DNA of 64,000 bases, taken from Arthrobacter sp. Y-9. GTDB lineage: Bacteria > Actinomycetota > Actinomycetes > Actinomycetales > Micrococcaceae. The position numbers and the translations under genes were made by a program. Below are positions 27,616-36,595 of this stretch, piece after piece. The first letter of the stretch is position 1; each line of letters begins with the position of its first letter. The stretch spans positions 806,001 to 870,000 of the forward strand of contig NZ_CP121463.1 in NCBI RefSeq assembly GCF_029690065.1, in the 5' to 3' direction. Below the pieces are notes generated by a model. It was not told the DNA's origin and ran no database searches. It was given only the letters and a program-made list of their open reading frames with translations.

Positions 27616-28971
27616 TCAGGACAAGACGGGGCTGACCGCTCCGGTGCCCGCGCCGGCCAGCCGCGGTCGCACGCCGAGGCCGTGCACGGTCCACCCGGCC
27701 TCCGACCACTGGGCCGCGTCGAGGGCGTTGCGGGTGTCCAGGAGAAGACGGCGGCGCACGACCGACGCGGTGCGGACCGGGTCGAGCGCCCGGAACTCCT
27801 CCCACTCGGTGGCGAGCACCACCAGTTCGGCCCCTTCCAGCGCGGCCATCGGGCGGAGCTCGAAGCGCAGCTGGGGGAACCGCAGCCAGGCGTTGTTGAT
27901 GGCCCGAGGATCGGTCACCGTGACATGAGCGCCGGCCTCGGCCAGGCGGACCGAGACGTCCATGGCGGGGGAGTCGCGGATGTCATCGGTGTCCGGCTTG
28001 AAGGACGCGCCCAGGACGGTGATCTGCCGCCCTGCGACCGAGCCGCCCAGGAGCCGGGCCGCAGCCTCGACACTCCGGACGCGCTGTGCCTGATTGATCC
28101 CGTCGACCGTGCCCATCCAGTCCTCCAGGCTGGAGACCCCGAGGCTGCGGGCCTGGGTCCGCAGGCTGCGGATGTCCTTCGGCAGGCATCCGCCGCCGAA
28201 CCCGAGCCCGGCGTGCAGGTACCGCGCGCCGATCCGGGGGTCCAGGCCCATGGCGGAGGCGAGCTCGACGACGTCGGCGCCCGCGGCGTCGCACAGTTCG
28301 GCGATCGCGTTGATGAAGGAGAGCTTGGTGGCCAGATAGGCGTTCGACGCCGACTTGATCAGCTCCGCGGTCGCGTAACTGCAGACGAGCCGGGGCACGC
28401 CGGCCGTGAGCAGAGGGGCGTAGACCTCGTCGAGCGCCTGCACCGCGGTGTCGCCGCTCCGTCCCGCGACCCCGTAGACCAGCCGGTCCGGAACGAGGGA
28501 ATCCTTGACCGCGGTGCCCTGCCGCAGGAACTCCGGATTCCAGGCCAGGACCAGATCCTCACCCTGCGTGACCAGCTCACCCAGCATGTCCACCGTCCCG
28601 ACTGGGACCGTGGACTTGCCGGCCAGCACCGAGCCGGCTGGAGCATGGGCGATCACCTCGCGCGTGGCGGACAGCAGATACCCGAGATCGGCGCCCTCGC
28701 CGGTCTTCGACTGCGGCGTGCCGACGCAGAGGAAGTGCACCTCGCAATCCGCCACGGAGGAGAAATCCGACGAGAAGGTCAGCGAGCCGTTCGCCGTGCC
28801 GTGACGCAGCAGCTCATCGAGGCCGGGTTCGTAGAAGGGGGACTGGCCGCGGGAGAGCTGACGGACCTTCGCCTGATCCGTGTCGATGCCCACCACCTGA
28901 TGGCCCATGGACGCCAGCGTGGCGGCGTGGACGGCTCCCAGGTATCCGCAGCCAATGACGGAGATCTTCAT
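27616..28971 (-). CDS. ugd: UDP-glucose 6-dehydrogenase
   Basis: This 451-residue enzyme oxidises UDP-glucose to UDP-glucuronate using two NAD+, supplying precursors for surface polysaccharides. The N-terminal Rossmann motif is VIGCGYLGAVHAATL (4-18), and the catalytic cysteine lies in LGFGGGCLPKDIRSL. A C-terminal UDP-binding domain follows (VLGASFKPDTDDIRDSPAM). The ATG after GAGGAGCCGGAAC was chosen; upstream codons lack homology. The adjacent upstream gene on the same strand is a glycosyltransferase with a 41-base gap, suggesting joint action in envelope glycan synthesis. Confidence 0.95.
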   Translation of the reverse strand: MKISVIGCGYLGAVHAATLASMGHQVVGIDTDQAKVRQLSRGQSPFYEPGLDELLRHGTANGSLTFSSDFSSVADCEVHFLCVGTPQSKTGEGADLGYLLSATREVIAHAPAGSVLAGKSTVPVGTVDMLGELVTQGEDLVLAWNPEFLRQGTAVKDSLVPDRLVYGVAGRSGDTAVQALDEVYAPLLTAGVPRLVCSYATAELIKSASNAYLATKLSFINAIAELCDAAGADVVELASAMGLDPRIGARYLHAGLGFGGGCLPKDIRSLRTQARSLGVSSLEDWMGTVDGINQAQRVRSVEAAARLLGGSVAGRQITVLGASFKPDTDDIRDSPAMDVSVRLAEAGAHVTVTDPRAINNAWLRFPQLRFELRPMAALEGAELVVLATEWEEFRALDPVRTASVVRRRLLLDTRNALDAAQWSEAGWTVHGLGVRPRLAGAGTGAVSPVLS

Positions 28972-29012
28972 GTTCCGGCTCCTCTGCTTCTCAGCGTGCT
29001 TCTCAGTGCTTT

Positions 29013-30311
29013 TCAGCGGTTCTTCTTGGATGATGCGATGCGCTGCGGCCCCCACGGCGCCGGCGCCGTCTGTGTCCGTGGATTGCGGAACGGCGCGGGC
29101 GGTTCGACGAGCGAGCGCGCCCAGGACCGGACCGCTCCTTCACGGGCCGCCGCGCGCAGGGCGGGCGTCGGGGCAGGCGGGTGGGGGACCCCGGCGTCGA
29201 GTGCGGCCTCGTAGTGCGTCACGAGTTCTCGGCCGATCGCCTCCCACGTCCTGCCCTGCACACTCTGCAGCGCGGCGCGGGCGAAGGCCCTGCGCTTGAC
29301 CTCGTCGCCCAGCAGATCGGCGGCATGCCCGCGGAGCTGTGCGAGATCGCCCGGCTGGTACAGCCAGCCGGTCCGGGAATTGTCCACGAGGTCGAGAGGG
29401 CCGCCCCTGCCGGTCGCCACGACGGGCACTCCGGAGGCCATGGCCTCCTGGATGGTCTGGCAGAACGTCTCGAATTCGCCGGGATGGACGAAAAGGTCGA
29501 AGGACGCCACGAGGCGGGCCAGGTCTTCGCCGCCCTGGAATCCGGTGAAGACGGCGCCGGGCAGGAGCTTCTCGAGCGACTCGCGCTGAGGCCCTTCGCC
29601 GACGATCACCAACCGCGTCCCGGGCAGGTCCGCCAGAACCTGCAGATCCTCCACCTGTTTCTCCACTGCGAGGCGCCCGACGAAGCCGATGATGCGCTCG
29701 CCGTGAGGGGCCACCGAGCGCCGCCAGGCGTCGTCGCGCTTGGAGGGATGGAAGCGCCGGGTGTCCACGCCGCGCCGCCACAGGTGGACCCGCGGGATGC
29801 CGCGGCCCTGCAGCTGGTCCCTGGCGAAGGTGGACGGCGCCAGGGTGCGGGAGGAGAGCACATGGATGTCCTCCACGCGCTGCCACGCCCAGTTCTCCAG
29901 GAACGGCACCCCGTAGCGTGCCGCGTAGCCGGGGACTTCCGTCTGGTACACGGCGACCGTCGGGATCCCCAGCTGCTGCGCGGCCTGCACCGCGCGCCAG
30001 CCGAGCACGAACGGGGAGGCGAGATGCACCACGTCGGGGGCGAAACCGGCAAGGATTCTCTTGACCCGGTTGACACCTCCCAGGGCCACGCGGACGTTCG
30101 TATAGCCGGCCAGGGGAACCGCGGGCAGCCGGTGGACGGCCGCTCCGGAGACCTGCGAGGGCGCATCCTCGGCGCCGGAGGAGGGGGCGATGACCAGAAC
30201 GTCGTCGCCCCGTTCCTGAAGATGATCCAGAACCCTCAGGATCGAGTGCGTCACACCGTTCATCAAGGGCAGGAAGGACTCTGCCACGATTGCGATCCTC
30301 ACGCTTTCCAC
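29013..30311 (-). CDS. GT4-family glycosyltransferase (GDP-mannose-dependent mannosyltransferase-like)
   Basis: This 432-residue retaining GT-B enzyme begins VRIAIVAESFLPLMNGVTHS, which resembles the MgtA and PimB'-type alpha-mannosyltransferases of actinobacteria. The C-terminal donor domain has GFVGRLAVEKQVEDL, LVIVGEGPQ and the EX7E motif in GEFETFCQTIQEAMASG. A Pro/Ala-rich tail of about 55 residues ends in a basic stretch. The start is a GTG with AGGAG upstream; an internal GTG three codons later is possible. The acceptor is likely a lipid or lipoglycan, but the sugar and acceptor are inferred from similarity alone. It is followed by ugd on the same strand. Confidence 0.85.
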   Translation of the reverse strand: MESVRIAIVAESFLPLMNGVTHSILRVLDHLQERGDDVLVIAPSSGAEDAPSQVSGAAVHRLPAVPLAGYTNVRVALGGVNRVKRILAGFAPDVVHLASPFVLGWRAVQAAQQLGIPTVAVYQTEVPGYAARYGVPFLENWAWQRVEDIHVLSSRTLAPSTFARDQLQGRGIPRVHLWRRGVDTRRFHPSKRDDAWRRSVAPHGERIIGFVGRLAVEKQVEDLQVLADLPGTRLVIVGEGPQRESLEKLLPGAVFTGFQGGEDLARLVASFDLFVHPGEFETFCQTIQEAMASGVPVVATGRGGPLDLVDNSRTGWLYQPGDLAQLRGHAADLLGDEVKRRAFARAALQSVQGRTWEAIGRELVTHYEAALDAGVPHPPAPTPALRAAAREGAVRSWARSLVEPPAPFRNPRTQTAPAPWGPQRIASSKKNR

Positions 30312-30449
30312 GGTGCGCGCCGCTCCTGACCGCGGCGCATCCCTGAGCTGGCCGGAAGGGAAAGCTTCGGTTAACGCGCAGTCCGGACCCGGCCGTCCGA
30401 CGTCGGCGCTTCACACCGGCTCAGCCCGCGGCGTGGCAGGATGGAAGGG

Positions 30450-31811
30450 ATGAAATTGCGTGCAGACCAGAGCGGAAACCGTGGCCTTCCCATGCCCTTG
30501 TGGCTGCAAGGCGGGCTCGAGGCCGCCCAGGCCGCGATCATCTCCGCGCTGCTCGTGCTGCTGCCCGTCCTCTGGGTGTGGGCGACCGGCGGATTCGGTC
30601 CCACCGGCCCCGACTTCATGGCACGTCTGGCCGGGCAGGCCTGGCTCCTCATCCACGGCGTCCCGGTCAGCGTGCACCTCTACGCGGGGAACGCCACGTC
30701 CCAGGACCTGGGCGGACCGCTGACCCTCCTGCCGTGGGGCCTGGCGCTGATCCCGTTCGGGCTCTCCTGGCGCGCCGGCAAGCGCCTGGCACGCGCCTCC
30801 TACTCGGATCAGCTCTGGCAGGCGGCCCTCGGAGCGCTGCTGGTGTACGGCGCGTTCTCCTTCGCCACCGCGTTCGTCTGCGGCACGGTGGACGTGCGGA
30901 TCAACCTGGTGCAGGCGGCCCTCATCCCGCTGCTGCCCGTGTTCCTCGGTCTGGTGCTCGGAGCGCGGCGTGAGTCCCGGTCCTGGTCCCGGCTGATCGG
31001 CGTGGAGGCCGTGGACTGGATCTCCCGGACCAGCCAGCATTCACGCTGGGCCGGCTCCTACCTGTGGACCGTCGTCCGCGCGGGCTTCCTCGCGGCGATG
31101 GCCGCCCTCTCGCTCGCCGCGCTCATGCTCGCGATCACCCTGGTGGCGCACTGGGCCGATGTGGTCAGTGTCTATGAGGGCCTGGGCGGCGGGATCCCCG
31201 GCGGGGCGGCACTGACTCTGGCGCAGCTCGGTTATCTTCCCCATCTGACGGTGTACGCGCTGGCGTGGCTCAGCGGCGCGGGGATCACCCTCGGGGTGGG
31301 CTCCACGGCCGGAGCGCTCGGCACCGCCGTGGGCCCGGTCCCGGCCGTCCCGGTCCTGGCAGCACTGCCCACGGGTCCCTTGCCGCTTGGACTGGTGGCT
31401 CTCCTGGTCCCCGTCCTGGCAGGGATCCTCGCCGGCTGGTGGTTCCTGCGCGAAGGCGAGAACCACTTCGACGAGTGGCTCTCCATCCGGGTCAAGGCCC
31501 GCTGGTTCACCATGCCGGCGTCGACGCTCGTGCTGGCGGCCGCCGTCGGCGCCGTGACGGGTGCGGTGACGCTGGTGCTCGCCTGGATGACCAGCGGCTC
31601 ACTGGGCCTTGGACGACTCAGCCACCTGGGCGCCCCGCCGCTGCAGACGGCCCTGTACGTCGGCTGCGAAGTCGCGGTCGGCGTCGTGATCGGTCATTCG
31701 GTGGCGCCGTGGCTGGAACGCCATCAGCTCAGCGGGTACGACGACGAGCCCTCCGCCCTGAGCACCTCTTCCGCGCGCGAGTCCTTCTCGGCCAGCAAGA
31801 GCGCCGACTGA
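30450..31811 (+). CDS. PerM/DUF6350-family cell division membrane protein
   Basis: The 453-residue integral membrane protein has ten or so hydrophobic helices and matches DUF6350, the family of mycobacterial PerM, which supports divisome stability and persistence. It begins MKLRADQSGNRGLPMPLWLQ and ends in a hydrophilic Ser-rich tail. The chosen ATG follows AGGATGGAAGGG; an ATG nine bases upstream is also in frame. Position next to purN is a conserved arrangement in actinobacteria that supports the assignment. The function in this organism is inferred. Confidence 0.8.
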   Translation: MKLRADQSGNRGLPMPLWLQGGLEAAQAAIISALLVLLPVLWVWATGGFGPTGPDFMARLAGQAWLLIHGVPVSVHLYAGNATSQDLGGPLTLLPWGLALIPFGLSWRAGKRLARASYSDQLWQAALGALLVYGAFSFATAFVCGTVDVRINLVQAALIPLLPVFLGLVLGARRESRSWSRLIGVEAVDWISRTSQHSRWAGSYLWTVVRAGFLAAMAALSLAALMLAITLVAHWADVVSVYEGLGGGIPGGAALTLAQLGYLPHLTVYALAWLSGAGITLGVGSTAGALGTAVGPVPAVPVLAALPTGPLPLGLVALLVPVLAGILAGWWFLREGENHFDEWLSIRVKARWFTMPASTLVLAAAVGAVTGAVTLVLAWMTSGSLGLGRLSHLGAPPLQTALYVGCEVAVGVVIGHSVAPWLERHQLSGYDDEPSALSTSSARESFSASKSAD

Positions 31812-31886
31812 CACCTCACCGATCGCTGCGGAGCGGCTGCCGTCACCGTGAAAGCTTTGGCCGGACCCTGACTTAAACTGGACCTC

Positions 31887-32459
31887 ATGCGAATCGTGGT
31901 GCTGGTGTCAGGGAGTGGGTCCAATCTGCAGGCGGTCATCGACGCCGTCCAGGCGGGGGAGCTCGACCTCGAGATCGCCGCGGTGGGAGCGGACCGCGCG
32001 GACGCCTACGGGCTGGAACGCGCCCGGGCCGCCGGGATCGACACCTTCGTGGTCGACTTCCGCGGGTACGGCACCCGCGCCGAGTGGGATGCTGAACTCA
32101 CGCGCGTCGTCGCGGGTTATGAGCCCGAGGTGGTGGTCTCCTCCGGTTTCATGCGGATCGTCTCGGCCCGGTTCATCGAGACGTTCGGCGGACGCTACCT
32201 CAACACGCACCCGGCACTGCTTCCGGCTTTCCCCGGGGCGCACGGCGTCCGGGACGCGCTCGCCTACGGGGTCAAAGTCACGGGCTGCACGGTGCACTGG
32301 GCGGACGCCGGGGTCGACACCGGGCCCATCATCGCCCAGGAGGCCGTCGCGATCGAGGACGGCGAGACCGAGGAGGCGCTGCACGAACGGATCAAGCTCG
32401 TGGAACGTCGGCTACTCATCAGCACTCTGTCAGACATCGTTCAGTCTCGCTTGCTATAA
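31887..32459 (+). CDS. purN: Phosphoribosylglycinamide formyltransferase (10-formyl-THF dependent)
   Basis: This 190-residue GAR transformylase performs the third step of purine synthesis. It opens MRIVVLVSGSGSNLQAVIDA with the phosphate-binding SGSGSN loop. The formyl-THF site is GFMRIVSARFI and the catalytic Asn-His-Asp set appears in LNTHPALLPAFPGAHG and HWADAGVDTGPI. A -10-like TAAACT ends 7 bases before the ATG and there is no Shine-Dalgarno, so the mRNA is probably leaderless. The partner purH lies about 9 kb downstream, not adjacent as in some relatives. Confidence 0.97.
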   Translation: MRIVVLVSGSGSNLQAVIDAVQAGELDLEIAAVGADRADAYGLERARAAGIDTFVVDFRGYGTRAEWDAELTRVVAGYEPEVVVSSGFMRIVSARFIETFGGRYLNTHPALLPAFPGAHGVRDALAYGVKVTGCTVHWADAGVDTGPIIAQEAVAIEDGETEEALHERIKLVERRLLISTLSDIVQSRLL

Positions 32460-32542
32460 AGAATCGCACGCCACACGGGAAGCGGTCACCGACTGCAAAG
32501 CCCGCTCACAGGGAGCGTGCTGCAGACTGCTGAGGAGTGGCC

Positions 32543-33850
32543 GTGGAATTCTGGAAACCGGTGCTGGACACGGTGATCATCACCCCGAGTTTCCTCCTTC
32601 TCTGGACGGTCATCAGCCTTGTCCTGCTCGCTTTCCTGCTGCTGAAGAAGTGGCGGTTCCGGTGGTTCGTGCTGGCCGTGGCCGCCGTGGCCGTGGGCGC
32701 CGCCCTGGGGCTGGGCATCCTCTGGTACTGCGTCTACGTGGACAACACCTTCGGTGAGCCTCTGCTTCCCGACGTCTGGTTCTGGTTCCCTGCGGCCCTG
32801 GCCGCGATCCTGCTGGCCGTGGTGAACCTGCGCGGCGGCCGGTGGTGGCGCAGCGTCACCGCGGTGATCTCGGTGCTCGTGTTCGTCGCGACGGCGGCCT
32901 TCCAGATCAATGCGTCGTACGGGCTGAATCCCACGCTCGGCTCCCTGCTGAACATCAACACCGCCAGCCCGGTCCACATCGCGCCGAAGGCGGACTGGCG
33001 GGAGTACAACCCGAAGGAACCGCTCTACAAGACCTGGGTGGCGCCTGTCGGCATGCCCGCCCAGGGCCTCCGGGGCAAGACTCCGGTCCAGATCCCGGCC
33101 CGGCACTCCGGGTTCCCGGCCCGGTGGGCGAGCCTGTATCTTCCCCCGGCCGCACGCGTGAAGAATCCGCCACTGCTGCCCTTCGTCCTCATGATGATGG
33201 GCCAGCCGGGCAGCCCCAGCCCGATCGGCATCGGTAACGTGGCCGACGCGTACGCCAAGAAGCACCACGGTCTGGCGCCGATTGTCCTGATCGTGGACCA
33301 GCTGGGCGATCCCACCCAGGATCCGCTGTGCCTCGACGGCCCGCTCGGCAAAGTCGAGACGTACGTCATGAAGGACGTGCTGCCGTGGGCACGCGCCAAT
33401 CTGCCCATCATGCAGGACCGGAAGCACTGGAGTTTCCTGGGCTATTCAAACGGCGGTGTCTGCGCCAGCTACTTCGCCACGAAGTATCCGCAGGACTTCG
33501 GCAGTTTCATCTCCGTGTCCGGTGAGGAATTCCAGGGCTCGGAGAAGCCCGCCCAGACCCTGGCCACGTTCTTCAACGGCAATCAGGCGGCGTACGACGC
33601 CGTGAAACCGCGCAACATCATGCTGGCACATGGCCGCTACACGGACATGACCGCCGTCTACACGGCCGGCAGCAAGGACCCCGCCTACACGGCGGCGGCG
33701 CACCGCTCGATGGCGACCGCGCGCCAGGTGGGGATCAAGAGCTACTTCTTCTCCGTGGCCGGGGCCGGACATGTGGGCAAGGCCTTCGAAGGGGGCGCCT
33801 CGGCGGCGTTCAGCGCGTTGTATCCTCTCTGGGGGCTGTCCCCGTCATGA
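32543..33850 (+). CDS. Membrane-anchored alpha/beta-hydrolase esterase
   Basis: The 435-residue protein has four N-terminal membrane helices (residues about 10-135) and an extracytoplasmic alpha/beta-hydrolase domain of the esterase D/antigen-85-like class. The nucleophile elbow is GYSNGG in WSFLGYSNGGVCASYFA; an acid (DMTAVYTAG region) and a late His (GAGHVGKAF) complete a plausible triad. The GTG start was placed after GAGGAG. It lies 54 bases upstream of the MprF-like gene on the same strand. Esterases next to MprF homologues can hydrolyse aminoacylated lipids in other bacteria, so a role in lipid modification is plausible but not shown. Confidence 0.82.
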   Translation: MEFWKPVLDTVIITPSFLLLWTVISLVLLAFLLLKKWRFRWFVLAVAAVAVGAALGLGILWYCVYVDNTFGEPLLPDVWFWFPAALAAILLAVVNLRGGRWWRSVTAVISVLVFVATAAFQINASYGLNPTLGSLLNINTASPVHIAPKADWREYNPKEPLYKTWVAPVGMPAQGLRGKTPVQIPARHSGFPARWASLYLPPAARVKNPPLLPFVLMMMGQPGSPSPIGIGNVADAYAKKHHGLAPIVLIVDQLGDPTQDPLCLDGPLGKVETYVMKDVLPWARANLPIMQDRKHWSFLGYSNGGVCASYFATKYPQDFGSFISVSGEEFQGSEKPAQTLATFFNGNQAAYDAVKPRNIMLAHGRYTDMTAVYTAGSKDPAYTAAAHRSMATARQVGIKSYFFSVAGAGHVGKAFEGGASAAFSALYPLWGLSPS

Positions 33851-33904
33851 GCCGGAGCCTGATCACCGCCCCGAACAGCACCACCACCAGAATGGCGGAG
33901 AACC

Positions 33905-36514
33905 ATGAACGATGAGCAGCCACCGGCGCCGGAGGCTGCCCCGCACGGAGCGGGCGCCGCAGCGGAGGCCGTGACTCAGCCGCCCACCGGCCGGCTGAGG
34001 AACACCAAGGAGTGGCTCGACGGCTTCTTCCGCCGTATCCCCTTCTCCTTCCTCATGGCCGCGGTCTTCCTGACCACCAGCATCCGCAGCTGGACGGTGC
34101 TCCATGGGGATTCCAACGCGGTCAAGGCCGCCTGGGGTCTGGGCGTGGACACGACCCTGGACGCCGGTCAGTGGTGGACGCCCCTGTCCGCCCTGCTCAT
34201 CCCGCAGGACGTCACGGCCACCGTGGTGGCGATCCTGGGTTCGGTGCTGCTCCTCGGCCTCGCCGAACGGACCATGGGCACCCGGAAGGCGGCGCTCGCC
34301 TTCTTCGTGACGGGTCTGATCGCCGGAACCCTGGGCGTGCTGCTGCAGTGGCTCGGCACCCTGACCTGGGAATGGTGGTCCACCGGGGCGTCCACCGCGA
34401 TCACGGTGGATCCGCTCACCGGGGTGATCGGCGCGATCGCCGCCGCCACGGCCTCGATGGGGCCGCTCTGGCGCCGCCGCATCCGGGTGGTCCTGTTCGC
34501 CTTCATGCTGATCTTCGTCCTGTACTCGGGCGACCCGGAGGACCTGTACCGCCTCGTAGCGGTCCTCATCGGTCTGCCGCTCGGCGTTCTTCTGGCTCCC
34601 CGCAGCAAGCCCCTCACGGTCAAGGTGCCCCACAGCTCCCACCGCGAGACGCGCACCCTGGTGGCCGCCGTCGTGCTCGTCACGGCGATCGGGCCGATCG
34701 TGGCGTTCCTCGGAAGCACGGATCTGACGCCGTTCGCGTTCGGGTCCTACCTCTTCATGAACGACCCGATCGACCCCTCCACTCTCACTGCCGTCTGCCG
34801 CGGCGACATGCCGATCACCCGGCAGTGCATCCGACAGCTGGCACGGCTCGGGTCACAGGGTCCGGGGATGTACGTCATGTCGTTCGTCCCGGTCATCCTG
34901 CTGGGACTCGCGGCCTGGGGCCTGTACCGCGGCCGCCGTTTCGGCTGGTGGCTGGCGGTGAGCGTCAACTCCGCGATCCTGCTCTTCGCGCCGGGCTCGT
35001 TCGGCGTGGTCCGCGTGATCGCCCAGGGCGGTTCGGGGTCACACCGGCCGTTCGACGCCTCCGAGCTCGTCATCTGGGTGGTCACGGCGGCACTGGTGCC
35101 GGTCGGCTCGCTGATCATGCTGGTCGCCACCCGGAAGCACTTCGGCATCCGGGCGCCACGCGGCGCGGTGCGCCGATTCTGGCTGGTCCTCGCCACCGGA
35201 TTCGTCGTGCTGACCGCCGCCTACATCCTCTCCGCGCTGGCCAACCTCGCGGCGATCGTGCCGCACACCAACCCTCTGCAGGTCATCCTGGAGGCACCCC
35301 GCCGGTTCATCCCGCCGCACTTCGTGGGGCGCCCCACGCACGTCGTCATGCCGCGGCACTCCGCCGTCAGCTGGGCCTATCAGTGGTGCGGACCCGTCTT
35401 CTGGGCGTTCTTCGCGGGCCTCGTGGTGTGGGTCCTCTCGAGGTCACCCCGACTGACCACGGCGCACGACGCCGACGCCTTCCGTGCGCTGCTGCGGCGC
35501 CACGGCGGCGGTTCGCTGGGCCACATGGGAACCTGGGAGGGCAACACCCCGTGGTTCACGAAGGATGGCGAGGGCGCCCTTCCGTACCGGGTGGTGAACG
35601 GCAACGCGATCGCCCTGGGGGACCCCGTCTGCGCTCCGCAGCGAGCCGAGGAGACCCTGCGGGAGTATCTGGCGTTCTGCGACGAACACAACTGGACCCC
35701 GGTGTTCTACTCGATCCACCCGCAGTACCTGCCCGTATTCGAGGACCTCGGCTGGCACCACATGTCCGTGGGCGAGGAGACCGTCGTCCACACGGCCGAC
35801 TTCACGATGAAGGGCAAGCACTGGCAGAGCGTCCGCACGGCGCTCAACAAGGCCGTCCGCGAGGGCAAGACCACGGTCTGGACCACCTGGGCCGAGCTGC
35901 CGTTCGCCGCCACCTCGGAGATCGCCGCGATCTCCGAGGCGTGGGTCGCGGAGAGCGAACTGCCGGAGATGGGCTTCACCCTCGGTGGGCTCGACGAACT
36001 CCGGGACCCTGAAGTCAAGCTCATGCTGGCCCTCGCCGAGGACGGCCGGATCGAGGCCGTGACGTCCTGGATGCCCATGTACCAGGACGGCGAGATCATC
36101 GGCTGGACGCTCGACTTCATGCGGCGCTCGCCGGAGTCGTTCAACGGTGTCATGGAGTTCCTGATCGCCTCCGCGGCGCTGCACATGCGGGACGAGGGGT
36201 GCCTCTACATGAGCCTGTCCGGCGCCCCCTTGGCCACCAAGCCGACCGCGCCCGGCGCCGAGGAGCCGGAGGAGGTGGCCGGCATGGACGCCTTCCTCGC
36301 CTGGCTGTCCCGGACCCTGGAACCGGCGTACGGCTTCAGTTCGCTGTTCCGTTTCAAGGCCAAGTTCCACCCCGAGTACGTCACGCTGTCCATGGCGTAC
36401 CAGGACGTGCTGGCGCTGCCGGGGATCGGGGTGGCGCTGGGCAAGGCGTATCTGCCCGACGTCTCGACCCGCGAGGCCGTGGCCCTGGCCAGGAGTCTGG
36501 GCCGGAAGGACTGA
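33905..36514 (+). CDS. MprF-like aminoacyl-lipid synthase (DUF2156) with rhomboid-like N-terminal membrane domain
   Basis: The 869-residue protein has an N-terminal rhomboid-like membrane region (about 45-230), further helices to about 515, and a C-terminal DUF2156/GNAT-fold domain (about 530-855) as in MprF. That domain includes HGGGSLGHMGTWEGNTPWF, GNAIALGDPVCAP, WHHMSVGEETVV and FRFKAKFHPEY. MprF homologues transfer amino acids from tRNA to phosphatidylglycerol or, in corynebacteria, to diacylglycerol, lowering surface negative charge. The preceding esterase could reverse or trim such lipids. Neither the amino acid nor the lipid acceptor can be read from sequence. Confidence 0.87.
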   Translation: MNDEQPPAPEAAPHGAGAAAEAVTQPPTGRLRNTKEWLDGFFRRIPFSFLMAAVFLTTSIRSWTVLHGDSNAVKAAWGLGVDTTLDAGQWWTPLSALLIPQDVTATVVAILGSVLLLGLAERTMGTRKAALAFFVTGLIAGTLGVLLQWLGTLTWEWWSTGASTAITVDPLTGVIGAIAAATASMGPLWRRRIRVVLFAFMLIFVLYSGDPEDLYRLVAVLIGLPLGVLLAPRSKPLTVKVPHSSHRETRTLVAAVVLVTAIGPIVAFLGSTDLTPFAFGSYLFMNDPIDPSTLTAVCRGDMPITRQCIRQLARLGSQGPGMYVMSFVPVILLGLAAWGLYRGRRFGWWLAVSVNSAILLFAPGSFGVVRVIAQGGSGSHRPFDASELVIWVVTAALVPVGSLIMLVATRKHFGIRAPRGAVRRFWLVLATGFVVLTAAYILSALANLAAIVPHTNPLQVILEAPRRFIPPHFVGRPTHVVMPRHSAVSWAYQWCGPVFWAFFAGLVVWVLSRSPRLTTAHDADAFRALLRRHGGGSLGHMGTWEGNTPWFTKDGEGALPYRVVNGNAIALGDPVCAPQRAEETLREYLAFCDEHNWTPVFYSIHPQYLPVFEDLGWHHMSVGEETVVHTADFTMKGKHWQSVRTALNKAVREGKTTVWTTWAELPFAATSEIAAISEAWVAESELPEMGFTLGGLDELRDPEVKLMLALAEDGRIEAVTSWMPMYQDGEIIGWTLDFMRRSPESFNGVMEFLIASAALHMRDEGCLYMSLSGAPLATKPTAPGAEEPEEVAGMDAFLAWLSRTLEPAYGFSSLFRFKAKFHPEYVTLSMAYQDVLALPGIGVALGKAYLPDVSTREAVALARSLGRKD

Positions 36515-36530
36515 GCCCGCCGCGGCGGGC
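36515..36530. terminator. Possible bidirectional terminator
   Basis: GCCCGCCGCGGCGGGC is a perfect 16-base palindrome immediately after the MprF-like stop, between convergent genes. It has little loop and no T-run. Confidence 0.35.
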
Positions 36531-36595
36531 AGCCGACGGACCGTGCCGGCCGCCGTCGTCGTGGCAGCCCCGTGACCCGTCGGCCCCGTGAGCCG

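Noticed and set aside
27379-29214. Long open frame on the plus strand opposite ugd
   Set aside because: Its sequence has no family motifs and it is the antisense shadow of a clear UDP-glucose dehydrogenase gene.
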